A stretch of DNA of 64,000 bases from Riptortus pedestris (Eukaryota; Arthropoda; Insecta; Hemiptera; Alydidae), in contig CM032228.1 of the NCBI GenBank assembly GCA_019009955.1, positions 176,494,001 to 176,558,000 of the forward strand, given 5' to 3'. The translations under genes and the position numbers were made by a program. Of the stretch, positions 23,930-36,804 are shown in pieces (position 1 is the first letter of the stretch; each line of letters begins with the position of its first letter). The notes under the pieces were generated by a model. That model was given only the letters and a program-made list of their open reading frames with translations. It was not told the DNA's origin and did no database searches.

Positions 23930-24910
23930 TGTTAAGCTAGATCATGTGGAAATCAGTGAAATGTCACAGAGAAAAATCAAAATATTAAGGGGAATACTCC
24001 TTGGGAGTTTTAATGTTTTTCTATAGCGGAATCATGCAATTATGATATGAAAATAATATGCATGCGGCAATGTCTTGCACACAATTATTAAAAACTATTT
24101 ATCTCTTTGGGAGAAACCTATTTGACTGTGTGGAGTTCTATCGTGTTCTATCGTGTGTGAGGGCATGTTGGTTGTTTTACTGTTTTACACTACATTTTCC
24201 GTAATAGGTCATCATATAGAGCCATTAATGCTCCATATTGTGCCTAATTACTTCAGGGCAAGCAGGTCATGTTGAATCTGGCCCCAGCCGCCATCTTTAA
24301 AAAATTATTTTACAGTTCACCGCGACCATTCTTCAAGTTCGTAGTTATACCCTCTGCAATTCCGACATGCTCATCTTCCTCTGCTGTTTGCCATACAGCA
24401 TTATTAATATTTAATATAATATTTAAACCAAAAAAAAAAATTGAAAAAAATGTTCCGTTTACCATACTTACTAGAAAATTGCCTGTTCAAAAATAAGTAA
24501 ATATATTATGTGTAGGCCAGAGATGCTGGGGCAGTATATCAGGATAAAAGAAAGAAAAATCAAGACATCCTCCACGAATATTTGTGGCAATTGAGAGTAA
24601 GGGAGTTTAATTATTGCTAAACACTTCATTGAAATAGTGTTAAAACTAATTGAAAAGACATACACTTTAACCATTACTGGACAATGGTTTATTATTGAGA
24701 AGAAGAAAGGATTATGTTTTCAGGTGAAATTTAATGGTTTACAGCTCGAATCAGCTATTGAGAGAGCCCCCCTCCTCTCGACACTGGTTTGTGAATGATC
24801 TCATACAATGCTTTCAGAATTGTTAGCCTGATATTGTGTTAACCTCAGAAATGTGAATTTTCCTTATAGCAACATTTATGGCTGGGAAAAGTCCATAGGA
24901 GTTGCACCAT

Positions 24911-24967
<57 letters not shown>

Positions 24968-25510
24968 ATTGCTCCGTTAATATGTTATAAGGATTCTGAT
25001 TTGACCATACAATTGAGGGTTTTAATAAAAGATCCGATTGTAATGAAGTTATAAGGTATAAAATTTTGTCAAGAAATTGAAAACTAGAATTATTTTGGAG
25101 ATTGAGTTTACGGCAGTAAATGTATGTCTAAAAAACTAATACAGAATGTAACCGGGTGGTGACAATGTTATTTCGTTCACAAATTAAAAATCACATTTTA
25201 TATATTGTAAAGGATGCTTCTGACAATACTCAAAAATGCTGTTCAATTTTCTGAAGAGAAGGAGGCGAAGTTCTACTCAGCGCCGAATTCAAGATGTATC
25301 ACCTTCATCCGTGGAGAACGTGCTTCAACTTCTATATCATGTATCTACGGGGAAGAGAACCCTTCGCTTTTTATTAGTTCTCTCAAGAGACACGAAACCC
25401 TAAAAGACTAATTGAAATACTATAATTAAAGCTTATTGTTGACTTTATATATACCAAAATATATAAATGATTACATTTAGTAAATAGCTAAATTTTAATA
25501 AAAACATGTA
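23930..25510. other. AT-rich stretch with a (TA)n-poly(T) tract
   Basis: It contains (TA)n followed by about 18 T at 24916-24966. The frames at 24269-24496 and 25214-25411 are unrecognised. Confidence 0.45.
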
Positions 25511-25633
25511 TTAGCACGTTGCCTGTAAGGGAAATCTGCTATTCAGGTTCGGACATTTCTTCAAACGTTCATCTATTTTATTCAGGAAATCACAATAATG
25601 AGGTCCTTTCAAAACTATATATATATATATATA
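25511..25633 (+). mobile_element. Family A left-end fragment
   Basis: 'gtaagggaaatctgctattcagg...ttcttcaaacgttcatctatt...aatgaggtcc.ttcaaaac' followed by a short TA tract is the left end of family A up to its TA tract. The rest is missing. Confidence 0.7.
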
Positions 25634-27082
25634 GCCCATCGCTTTATTAAATCTAGCAATCATTTCTATCGGATATATCATTGTCACCATTTATTGCTTA
25701 TTTCCTTGTATCCCCGAACACCATCTCGCCTGGTGTTTTACATCCGTCGTCACGGCCACATCAAGAACTCCCGTCATCAGGCATAAATGTCTGGTCTGAT
25801 AACGCCACTTATAGGAAAAGATCAGGTCAGAAAAAAGTGGGCCAGTAAATATGAGTAATATATAACTAAATTCATACACAAAGGCTGAATTAGCTATCGA
25901 AGTATAAATAAAACAGTTTTAATATGAACAGAAACTATCTATGTAACCACACCTTACGGCCATTTAGCCCTAGCATTTACCTCAAGGCATTGAGATCAAA
26001 ATTCTGCTCCAAACTACAACTGCAGAATCCTTTGTCTAAATGGCCTAGATTTAGTGAAATTATAATCCTCTTCCAAGAGCGTGTTCTTCCATCCCCGGGT
26101 GCCGAATGGGGAGAGATTGCCCTACTACAAGGGAGTTATGCCTTACCACATGGTTTCAGCTGCAGGCCATGATAGGGTTAGACAATAATATTGTCAACGT
26201 GGGGATAAATTTTAATTGAATCCTTAGGTGTCAGTATTTCTTCTTGGTTCCCACAAGGTAGATGCATTTTGAACAATGATAATTATCAGAAACTAAGAAC
26301 TTCACCGTGCAGAACTATGAAATTATTTACAGTCAAATGCCCATGAAGACTTTCTCAATTGCTTTCGTATAAGCAGAATTCGAAAGAACTGCCTCGAAAA
26401 TGGTAGTTCGTTAAGATGTTACTGGCGCTGAACGAAATAATGGAAAGAAGAAGAAAACATCTTTGAAAATATTCCAAAGCAATTATTTATTTGATTGAAA
26501 GCCCAAAGAAGGTAGAATTTATTATTTAAACCAACAACTTATAATCAATTTTTGCGAATAACCTAGTGTGCCCAAGGCATGAATATAGTGAGTTAGACGT
26601 TATTTTCTTATTAGTGAATTTGAAAAATAGCAATTCATTTATATTTTTGGTATACTTTCCTGAATAAATGTTACTTATATTAGGCAGTTACTACTAAAAT
26701 GTATTCCATTCTACTTAGCGTTATATTTTTGTTGCTCTAAATTACGGGAGTTTGCAATATATTTCAATTGGGATGACTCAGGTGATGCTGGGGATCGTTA
26801 GAGGCCGGCCATTCCATTCGGCGGGAAGTCACGTTGCAGGATAGTCATCAAGGCTGTTGGGAAAGTATTAAATTTTATCAAACCAATCTCACTGGACTTA
26901 ACTAAAGTTTCTAAGTCAGGAGTGTGTAATAAACTAAGATAATCCAGTCAATATTTTCTCTCAACATCCGTTCTCTAAATATGGTATAAATATATTGAAC
27001 TAATATCGAATTGAAATTTTATAAATGAACTTCAAATACAATTGTAGGCAGTAATACAATTGGAACAATGTAATACATTTTT

Positions 27083-27135
<53 letters not shown>

Positions 27136-27387
27136 GTCCCTTCAATGTAAGGTGTGGTGTACACTTCAACCTAATTGAAGGCTTAATCCAAGCATATTTC
27201 TTTCAATAATTTGTTTCATTAATAACATGTTTGTTAGTTGTTTTACTTAATTACTAACATGAATTCGAAATGACCAGTACAATTAACGTCGGTTCTTATT
27301 GACAAGGACGATAAGGAATTAGACACTGTATATAATAGAAGAAAATAGTTCTTTTATTTCCTTGCAAAAAGTTATTATTATACTCTA
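25634..27387. other. AT-rich stretch, nothing recognised
   Basis: It contains (TA)n at 27085-27132. The frames near 25598-26172 have no recognisable domain. Confidence 0.45.
27085..27132. repeat. (TA)n microsatellite
   Basis: About 24 uninterrupted TA units. Confidence 0.95.
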
Positions 27388-27606
27388 TTTATTTATATTA
27401 ACGTCCACTTTTTGCAACTAAGGCCAATTGGGACGGGTTATCAACAGGTTACCACCCTTTTCAAGCCAGGGTGGGACTAAGGATTTTACCTAATGAATTC
27501 AGTCACGAAATAAATTCCTATTTGCCCAGGCGAGAACTCGCCACTCAAGGTTTTACCATGTGAGATTAAGGCCAACGCTTTAACTCAATTCGCTAATCTG
27601 AGCCTC
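27388..27606 (-). mobile_element. tRNA-like SINE, full-length copy
   Basis: This is the reverse complement of the 22911-23130 family. It has the tail TTATATTAACGTCCACTT, the middle GGTTACCACCCTTTTCAAGC, the box-B region GGCGAGAACTCGCCACTC (degraded) and the head ending GCTAATCTGAGCCTC. Confidence 0.75.
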
Positions 27607-28652
27607 TTATTATTATACAAACGTTATTATAAAAATGTATTATATTAATATATACTCTGGTCTATGTGATGTTCGCTATATATGAGTTTTTGTCATTTCA
27701 CGCAGTAAGTCTACTTTTTTTTTATTAATACAAGCAAAATAACATTGTTATTTAGTCTCTACCTCTGAAATTTAGTTTGTCTGTGAAACAAAATACACTT
27801 TCAAATCGAGGGAATAAAAATAGAAATCCTTTACAGCCCCGCCTGTAAAATATTTGCATTTTTAGTTTGGATTTTTGAGATTCAGTTTCCACAGACTTTG
27901 TGGTTTGCCATTACAGCGTTATACCTCTAACGATTAATAATGAGATAACTGGGTTTAGAGAAGAATCAGAAGAAACATTAGGTTCGTGGAAGTTTGGCTG
28001 GAGTTTGTTTTCCTCTTTGCTGGAAGAGTAGAACTGGTGCCCTCACTCTCACACACTGTTATAGAACTGATAACCAGATCTTCAGTGTCCTAACAATATT
28101 ATTACTTATTTCCTAGAAGTTAATAAGACTAGGTGTTTCTGTAATCTGAATCAAAGTCCAATAAATCATCAGATGTTCATGAATGACAAATTCTTCATTA
28201 TTAGCCTTCTAAAAAATCGTCAGTACCTACTTGTAAATCCATCCTTTCCATTATCAGAATAACGGCCTACCTGCGAAAAATGGATAACTACCGACCGCTT
28301 TTACAATTCAGATTTTATTTATTTCTAAAATCTATGGAAGCTCATTTGTAAGCTATGAGTAAAAACAGTCCTGTAAATGCCTCTATATTGCTAACTTTAC
28401 TGAAATTTCACTCAACCAGTTTACTTTGACAATACTCAGCTCCGAATTATGTTGATAAATAGGTTCAACATCGCCCGTGTCTAATTCAATACTAATTAGG
28501 GAGGGGGGGGGGCAGAATTGCTGGCAGTGGGTCGCTTTTGAAATGCTGACATGTATTTATCTATGTTGTCTGCTTGGCATTTGCGTAGTTCACTATTCTA
28601 GCGCAAATTATATGCCTTTACTTTGCCGGGATTCATACAACTCTATCGCATC
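27607..28652. other. AT-rich stretch, nothing recognised
   Basis: A G-run of nine lies at about 28503. The 60-codon frame at 28477-28659 is unrecognised. Confidence 0.45.
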
Positions 28653-28764
28653 AAGTTGAAGCTTGTCATACTTTTACCAAGTTACTTGGTACAAGTATGA
28701 CAAGCTTCAACTTCTTTAGTACAAGTCTTACTTGGTCCAAGTAAGACTTGTTCTAAAGAAGTTG
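28653..28764. repeat. Two overlapping tight hairpins
   Basis: Hairpin 1 has 29-bp arms (28653-28681 and 28685-28713), one mismatch and a 3-base loop. Hairpin 2 has 27-bp arms (28708-28734 and 28738-28764), one mismatch and a 3-base loop. The two share 28708-28713, so they are mutually exclusive at that edge. A related ACTTGGT/ACCAAGT motif sits around both loops. The function is unknown; the unit could be a small foldback element or a structured transcript. Confidence 0.85.
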
Positions 28765-31700
28765 TATTGGCACCATATTTCGGCGAGTTCCTTTCACCCT
28801 TTATCACTGAAGCATAAAACGCCATGTTTTTAAATCGTATGATCCAAAACCTCATTCATTACTTCAAATTTATCAAAGTATAAATTTAGTATATTTATAT
28901 TATTATTAGTATATTTAGAATATATATTACATTTCGAATGCAAACTTTTTAATGTTTCAAACCTTTTCTTGTCATAATCCAGCATGTAAAAATATTCGGA
29001 TTCAGAAACGAGCGCAATCAAATTTTTTTATTCAAATTCAAATTGATTGAATTTCATAAAATCAGATAAAGAAAATATTTTATATTATATGTGGATCAGT
29101 GTGTGTGTCTAGGAAGACCGAAAGGAATCCTTCCATACATGTTTGGCCTGGTGACCAACAAGAGAAGGACTGTGATGGAAGACGTCCAGGTTCTTTATTA
29201 GCTGTTTCTAAGGGTAGGAAATTATTTATTTGAGGACTTTTTTAGTCTATATTTTAGGTTTAAAGTGTGTTATGAATTTCTTTCTTGTCAACATTAGCCC
29301 AAATATGTTTGCAAAGAGGAGGTGGATAACGTAAAAAATAATTTAGATGATTTTGCTCATATTTTTGTTTCACACGTTCTTTCCATACTGATGACACCGA
29401 GTGAGTAACAGACTGGTGATATAAAATTCTCTTTTAGGATGCTCTTAAGAAAGTCCACACTCTCGTGAGCATTTCCATTTTGCTGAAACCAGAAAAAAAT
29501 ATAACAGTCAGCACAGCATTTATAAAGTTTTGGTATTCACAATTGGTGTGCAGTTCATTAAGTAAAGTCGAACGACAGTTTCATTCAGGTGAATAAGATA
29601 CATACCCGTTATACCAGTAATATCTGCGCATTCATTTACTTAGCTCACAACTATTGAAACTTATCCTATTGGCTTCTACTAGAATCTCATAACACTTAGA
29701 GCATCATACATGCGTCAGAAAAAGCCAACTCGCTAACAACACCTTTCGTTGAGTTGTCTTATGAAGCTAATTGTGTGTTTGTAGTTGTGTTTGATATTAT
29801 CTTTGGAGGCATAATATCCAGTAACTCCGTAGCACAGTAATTGCGTAATTAGCCCATATCCGTAGAATGTAAGATAAAAATAAAAATTCTCAAATCCATC
29901 TTTTAGTTCACTAATATTAATTTTAAGCGGTATAATATTGAAATAAGCAGTCTATATTGAAATAAACATATAAATACAATAACAAGAAGGAATCACAAAT
30001 ATGAAGCACAGTTTTTCCAATTATACATTGAGCAAAATAGTAAAAATAAAAAAAAAAATAAAAACTGGAGTGATTGAAATTAAAATGGGTGAATGGGTAT
30101 ACTTTTGTATCGGTATTCCTTTGACAGGACATTCGCTAATTGTACTTTAAAGAGTTCAGTATTGATGTACTTGAATGGAATTCGGTATTTAAGCTTTCCT
30201 GGGGGATTTTAAATATATACTTTAACGGCAGTAAAGGAACGCCAATAACGCCCACCCCCTTTCATCCAACCCTGTGGGTTGAAATTTCATTCAAGGAGGA
30301 TCAAAAAAACAAAGAACTCCATTTCTTTTTTATTATTCGCTGGTCTGAAGGCGTAAGTTATAGATATTGAATAGAAAAAAAAAAAACCTCCCTTAGTCAA
30401 CTCAAAATAATTCAAATTGCGGGAATCCGTAATTTTGTGTTTGTTGCCTTCTCTCCTTGGCCAATAATTCCCGAATTGTTAAGTACCAAGTTTCATCATA
30501 TGGAGTGCACTGCTATTGAAGGAAGGGAATAGTTGTCTACTATACGGGACGCTTTAGTTTGTGTTTGTGCGTGTGTACGTGCGTGCGTGCGTGTGTGTGT
30601 TTTATGTCTTCATAGGTTCATGAAATCGTAATAACAGTTTTATTGATTCCATTTTTTCAAATTAGTAAATTCTTTTGATTAAAGATTACCACATAATGCG
30701 TAGACGGGTGGAAGAGAATAATTTAGCTGAGGTAACATGACGTGCCCTGGTGAATGAAATAACAGAATAGCAATTAACATGCCAGTAGAATAGAAGAATA
30801 GAAATTAATGTGAATCCAGATGTATTTAGAAATGAATGTGTGTATTGTCATAGCTACAATAGAATGGCATTTGTTAACATTTCTGGGAAGTTGTATATTT
30901 GAAACCTATCTAGAGTCTAATTTTAATGATTTTTCTGATGACAATGACTGCCGCACGAAGCTTCAAATGAATCATAGTTAAACACTTACTGAAATGAATG
31001 GGCCCCATTTTTGTTTCAGAGTGTATGTGTGAATGTATGAATTTTAGTGAAAAGAAAATTTCTTGAAGTTTTCATTAAATCTCATCATCCGGTCTATCGC
31101 AACAGAAGGATTTCTGTGGATGAAATTGACCAAAAACAGAAATAAAAAGAAAAAAAAAACTAAAGAATATTCGTGAACTCAACTCAAAGAAGGGAAGTCA
31201 AAACGGTCAGGCTTTCACAAACGATTGCCTCATAGTTTAATATTCGAATTCTCACATACCCTATGTTGAACCTTGGGATAGTATACTCAGAAGTATGTAA
31301 ACTCATAGAAATCTGCCGAACCGATTTTTTGAGCGATCGAGTAATAACTGCCTAGCACACAGACAGGAAAGAGTTTCAATTTCGATGTGATTGTTTGTAG
31401 AATCTGAAAAGTGAAAAAAAAAAATATCCCCATTGAATTTAATTATAAAATCAGACAATTCTGAGTGTTTTATTTATATAGATAACGTTGACGCCATCTG
31501 TGACTCATTCCAGAATATGAAAAATTGACTTAGCTTATAATGATCCAATGTGATGGGCTTGATATGGTTGACAGTCTGAACACAATAGAGATTTACTGAT
31601 GGGCATGGAATACGTATGAATCAAACTAGAACTAATAAACGAACTTATAGAACAAAATAATGAATAATTGAATGGATAAATGTACTATTCTGTGAATGTT

Positions 31701-31888
31701 TTAGCAAAACCATTCAATGAGCTATGGGTTCTTAAAATAACATTTTTTTTTTTTAATTTCTTCTTTTACATAACCATTTAATTAAAGTATTTCAAAATGA
31801 ATGCTCAATTAAAAGTATTGAACTCACTGGTAGGGGGGGGGGGGTTGTCGACCGTATGCCTTCAAAGAAAAATAAAAGAATAGTAGAA

Positions 31889-31891
<3 letters not shown>

Positions 31892-31949
<58 letters not shown>
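31892..31949. repeat. (TA)n microsatellite
   Basis: About 29 uninterrupted TA units. Confidence 0.95.
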
Positions 31950-31952
<3 letters not shown>

Positions 31953-32391
31953 AAAAACGGCCTATCGTGCGTGTGCCTGGGACTTCCCATGACTGGGGAA
32001 CTCAAATACGGTCTGAAGAGTGTTGGGCATTGATAACCATAATTTTTTTGCCCAAAGTCAAACAAACATTGAACTCACTGAATTTGTTTCATTGCAGAGT
32101 GCGTCAAATAAGAAGCAACTTTTACTTATAAATGAGTCGCGGATGAGATTATTTGCTCAGAAATCATATCCAGGGGAGTGACAATTAGTTTTAATACACG
32201 TTTGTTTCCTAGTTTAGGTTATAATGAGAGGATAATAGTTTGGTTAAAATGTAGTAGTGGGGTGGCAATCTGAACAATGTGGGCGGAAACTGACTTTGAC
32301 CACATGTGTGGGATGCTTTGACCTACATATGGAATAAAATTACCTTTACGCTTCACCATATTTCTTAAATATAATTTGCATTGCTTTTCCT

Positions 32392-32393
<2 letters not shown>

Positions 32394-32441
<48 letters not shown>
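32394..32441. repeat. (TA)n microsatellite
   Basis: About 24 uninterrupted TA units. Confidence 0.95.
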
Positions 32442-32444
<3 letters not shown>

Positions 32445-33295
32445 TATCCTTATACAAATTATTAATTTATTTAACATAACCGACTAATATAGTAATTACA
32501 CACGAACTCTCCACTAAATAAACAAATACATGGGCTATCTTATAAAATATTCATGAATTGCGATACACTAAAAATTAATTTGTACTCATTTACAGTCAGA
32601 ATACAACTAAGACTTCTGAAATTAATAAATTAATTACTATTTATACCAAAGTGTAATTGGGCGTTAATTACCGAAGAACAAACAATGCTATACAATGATG
32701 CCGGCATTACCTTGTGGCTTTAATGCATGACAAAAAGGTTTTGGAAAAAAATAGAAAAAGAAAAAAAAAAACACAATCTTTGAATACTGTATCACGTTCA
32801 AAGATTGATAGCCATCAAAATAATTGAGGGTTTCAAATCAATGCATGGGTTTTAACGAAAATTGCGCATATTTAAATTCTAGTCACCCACTTTGTGTACA
32901 AACTTTAGCTGGAAAATACATATGAAAGCATTATGTGTTTGTGAATCCATAACAACAAGCCTTCCGGGAAATCCAATCTCACCTGTATACTGAAAAAGAC
33001 GGGGTATTTAGTGAATCATCAGATAGATAGGGTTTTGTGATGAAAACCTCTTGAATGATATGTCTATGTAAAAATTGAGGTAGTTCCTATATTTGTCACG
33101 TTTGCAGTCTGATTAAAAATGCAGTGGCTCTGACATAAATAACAGACTGACAGTAGAACATATGCAAAAAATATTATGAAATTTGTGGGAAATATTTCTG
33201 ATTTCTAGAATTATTGGCTCCGCCCTTAGAAAGATAAATTTAGGTGTTATCTGAGATAAAGATTCGGTGAGATCAAATTTAGTTTTTCATTTCAG

Positions 33296-33634
33296 GCGGC
33301 TTCTTTGAAACGGAGACTCAGTTTTTCAGGTCACGATCTGGTGGTCACAAAGGCTCTGCTGCTGGCAGGTCTTCATTCTTCCACTAGGGGGGGCGGGGAT
33401 CTTGTCTCAATATCACGGTCTTGTAGACATGGCCTTCTTGGGGCTGTGTCAGATAGAAGTCTTCGTCTGAGATTTCTACTTTTTTCCTGTTTGTGCTTGT
33501 GGTCCTTATATTGGTTTGAGTCGACGAAATTCACTGCTTTACGCGTCTGTGATTCTCGATTTTATGTAAACATTCCGAGAATTGTGGTTATTAGCAGAAA
33601 ATACACATTAGGGTTCAACAACAGTACGTTGTAA
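33296..33634 (+). other. GC-richer patch, weak candidate exon
   Basis: A good acceptor-like TTTTTCATTTCAG precedes GCGGC at 33296. The frame that follows reads AASLKRRLSFSGHDLVVTKA and stays open to 33634, but the tail is ordinary hydrophobic sequence without a domain. The start is GC-richer than its surroundings. It would be phase 0 and so cannot join directly to the phase-2 donor at 1198. No convincing donor was found. Confidence 0.2.
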
Positions 33635-33652
33635 TTACGTAAATTACATTAC

Positions 33653-33811
33653 TGTTGTCATACCTATCGGAGAAGAGCATGATGATCAAGTACAGCTGGC
33701 AAGCGCTTTCGATGCAAAGGCACCATCATCAGCCAGTGACGACGGCCTTCACCGATAGGTATGACAACTGTATCATTTATACTAACCGAACCAACCATTT
33801 ATTTGATTTAC
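33653..33811. mobile_element. Family FB copy 2: minimal palindrome with 13-bp target duplication
   Basis: A 159-bp copy starting TGTTGTCATACCTATCGG, with a matching inverted end CCGATAGGTATGACAAC and the family tail 'tgtatcatttata...ccatttatttga'. It is flanked by perfect TAAATTACATTAC duplications (33640-33652 and 33812-33824). The interior keeps the GCTGGCAAGCGCTTTCGATG motif on one arm only, so the long palindrome has collapsed. Confidence 0.85.
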
Positions 33812-33824
33812 TAAATTACATTAC

Positions 33825-34417
33825 ATTGCGTTTGAAGAACGTTATAATTGTTGTTGTAATAAAAATATCTACGCTGTGTCCTTGCCTGGATATTTTTACG
33901 TTGTACTTTAATATCACATTTCTTTCTTTGCTGAAAATTATAACAGCCTAGTGATTTGCTTTCAGATTGAAATTTATCAGCCGTATTTATTTCGTACCAC
34001 ACAGAAAAGAGGTGGAAGGGATCTTTCTTTCTTTAGGATGCGATTTAATATTGACTACTGGGAATTCTAGAAAGTTTATTATAAATCTCTTTGTCGAATA
34101 ATGTGTGAGGAACATCTCAAAAAACTAGTGATGCGCTTGTGGTTGTTGGGTATGCAAATGGTTACTATTGAAGTTTATGCTTGCCGAACGTTTTATAAAA
34201 CTAAGGAAATTTTCAATACTTGAAAAAACTGCATTACCTTTATTTGGAGTACAGTTTCAGACTAAATCATTGGGGGGATTTTTATATTTTCTTTTGAAGA
34301 TTGACTTGGTAAGCACCTTTCCATCGATCTGTTTTCTTCCGTTGCTAAAACTGTAAATGCATATTAAATAGAAATGACAGAAATTGATTGTTTTGTTGTT
34401 AAATCCATTTCATTTTG
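33825..34417. other. AT-rich stretch, nothing recognised
   Basis: Short unrecognised frames only. Confidence 0.5.
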
Positions 34418-34550
34418 GCAGATTTCCCTTGAGGGAAGTCAGCTATTGAGGTCGTTCTCATGACGGGATTTTCGAAAATTTTCTTTGAATGTCCATCGAT
34501 CCTACGCATGAGATGACGAAAATGAGGTCCGTTCAAAATTATATATATAT
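34418..34550 (+). mobile_element. Family A left end, cut by family E
   Basis: It has GCAGATTTCCCTTGAGGGAA, then the conserved left segment up to GTCCGTTCAAAATT and a short TA tract. Family E begins inside that tract. Confidence 0.75.
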
Positions 34551-34551
34551 A

Positions 34552-35878
34552 CTAGCTAAGGTACCCGGCGATGCCCGGGAAATCATTGTTGACTGACTGT
34601 TTTTATAGCAAGACTTCAATGTGTACAATTTCAATTCACTCCACGACGTGTTGTTTTTCCGAAATAGCCAATCCTAAAGTGTAACTTTTGGGGATAATAG
34701 AATCGAAATTTTAGTTTTGAAGAATACATGAAAATGTGTTCCCTATCTATCCCGCTCCAATTTTTGACTCACCGTTTTTGAATAATTCAAACCATAATCA
34801 TGGATAGCATTTATTACAATTAAATACCACCTATAATGAACATATTTCCTGTAAAACACCAACCCGGGCACATATAGTTTAAGCGTAGTTTTATACATAA
34901 GATTATATTCGTAATAGTAAATCTTAGTGGAAATCACTTCCCGTAATGCCAGCATTTCACAGGAAATAAGTAAACTCGCTCTCGAAGCGAGTTCGCTAAG
35001 GAATTTCCGCTCTCGTATGAGCGTTATCATCATTGTTTTCCTTAGATTATTGATTCAGAATATTATTTTAATAATTTATCTACCTGATGGAACTGAATAA
35101 TAGTGGTACCCTAAAAATAATTTCATTTATATGCAAAAAGCCAGATGAGGGGAAGAGAGCCCTCCATGCAACCTAAGTAATACTCTAAACATTCATATCG
35201 AGTATATATAGTTTACATTTCTATTGGAAATAAATAACAATGTTATTTTATAGGGAGAATAAATAAATGAGGAGGAGGCGACGAAGATTTATAACCTCAT
35301 AAATCCGAATCATTCTTAGAACTATCATATAAGACAAAAACATAACATCTTTTGTCATAATACGCATTTATTAAAAACACTAATAAGTACTAATAAAATT
35401 ATTGACTCCCGCTTTAGTTTTAGCGTATATCCCGTGTTTACTACATTTTACTACAAAAGTGAAAGTAACAAATGTTAATCTAAATAAAAAAGTAAAGAGC
35501 TTTTGTTATGTGCACCATTGCCGAAAAACAAATAGGAAATGAATTATCACGAATTTTTATTTCAGTCCTCCCTTGTAACCCCCCCCCCTTCCGTTTGAAC
35601 CGAAAAATTTTAATATAGCTTGTAATTTTGAAAGAATTAATGCTAATTCACATACCGAGTTTTATTAAGTTCGGTTCAAACGTTAGTGTCGAATGAAATA
35701 GTTGGCTTCAGTTCTTAATGTATATCTCGTTTATACTTTGCTTTAATACAAAAATTAATATAACAAAAGTTACTCTAAATGACGAAATAAACAACTTTTG
35801 CCATGTGCATATCTCCCAAAAATCAATAGGAAACGAAATATCGCTATTTTTTATTTCAGACCCCCACTCCAGCCCGTC
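34552..35878 (-). mobile_element. Family E element, truncated
   Basis: Read on the minus strand it ends with the hairpin CCCGGGCATCGCCGGG and then CTAG at 34552-34555. Two tandem monomers are marked by the AGCTTTTG/ACTTTTG anchor at 35499 and 35794 (295 bp apart). The other end is missing: near 35878 the sequence switches directly into the family A core, so a deletion joined the inside of E to the inside of A. Confidence 0.7.
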
Positions 35879-36045
35879 CGTAGAAATGCTGATTTTTGAA
35901 AATTCAAAATATCTCCGTTATTATGCGTCGGATCGAAAAATTGTATAAAATTAATCTTATTGAAAATTAAATTTACTACTAATATTGTTCTATACATTTT
36001 TTCTCAATCTTAAATATTAACCGAGATATTTTTTTTAAAACTTCA
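35879..36045 (+). mobile_element. Family A core fragment fused to family E
   Basis: AAAATTCAAAATATCTCCG through AACCGAGATATTTTTTTT matches the family A core. It is probably the right-hand remainder of the element whose left end is 34418-34550. Confidence 0.65.
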
Positions 36046-36256
36046 ATAATACCATTAAATAGATTTAAATTGAAATAACATAAAACGATGATGCATCTGG
36101 AAGTTTAAATAATCTATATCGTCGAAATGTGAGCTCAATTCAATCTGGGGGAATGTCAATGGATGAAAACCACGGCATATATCTTCCACTGATATATTTT
36201 TCTTCTACATGTTTCTCAGGCTTCTTTAAGAGTAGGTTGTACACGTAATATAAATA

Positions 36257-36804
36257 AGTCCGTCACGCAGGGGCTGCGTAAACTAAGCAGGTTTCCCTCG
36301 TGAAGTTTATTAATAGATAAATCTACATACTGGTAACACAACACCACCGTGAATAAATACAAACGGAAATAAGAAATGTTTCATCCAATTTCAATATCCT
36401 GCAGACAGGAAGCGTTAAAAAAGTAAACACACGGGTCTGCACCCCTCACACCGGAAAGAAAAACAATTACTGAAATATATCAGAATATAACGTATTAATT
36501 TTATTGAGAACTATTTACTATATCTAGTACTGTAATTAATAATGAGTCAGAATAATTGTTATCTCAATCAATCAAATTTTATTAGTCCAAAACCTTAAGA
36601 CGGGTGGGGGGGGGGCTTCACCAGGACATATTTGCATGTATCTCGTATAATAAAGGTCTCTTGAATACAATTTTTGGTATTTAAGCTTCGAATAATGTGA
36701 TTTATTATGTAACAGAGTATTGTTTATGTAACATTAATGTAACCGATTAAACAATAATTGCGACCACTAGAGCGGTAACAGAAAAAAACAAATATATATA
36801 TATA
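36257..36804 (-). mobile_element. Family A long form, first half (split by family E)
   Basis: It starts with GTCCGTCACGCAGGGGCTGC (stem-loop end) and runs through the subterminal repeat, the extra long-form segment and a G-run to AGAGCGGTAACAGAAAAAAAC and a short TA tract. The element resumes at 37847 after the inserted family E copy. Confidence 0.75.

Larger units (their letters stand above)
28765..33295. other. AT-rich stretch with microsatellites, nothing else recognised
   Basis: It contains a decayed GT patch near 30558-30600, (TA)n at 31892-31949 and 32394-32441, and G/T homopolymers near 31743 and 31832. Frames with apparent length near 31856-32131 are TA-repeat translations. No repeat family ends were seen. 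Confidence 0.45.

Noticed and set aside
34743..35033. 96-codon minus-strand frame as a gene
   Set aside because: It lies wholly inside a family E copy and is partly matched by the non-coding equivalent at 36805-37095.
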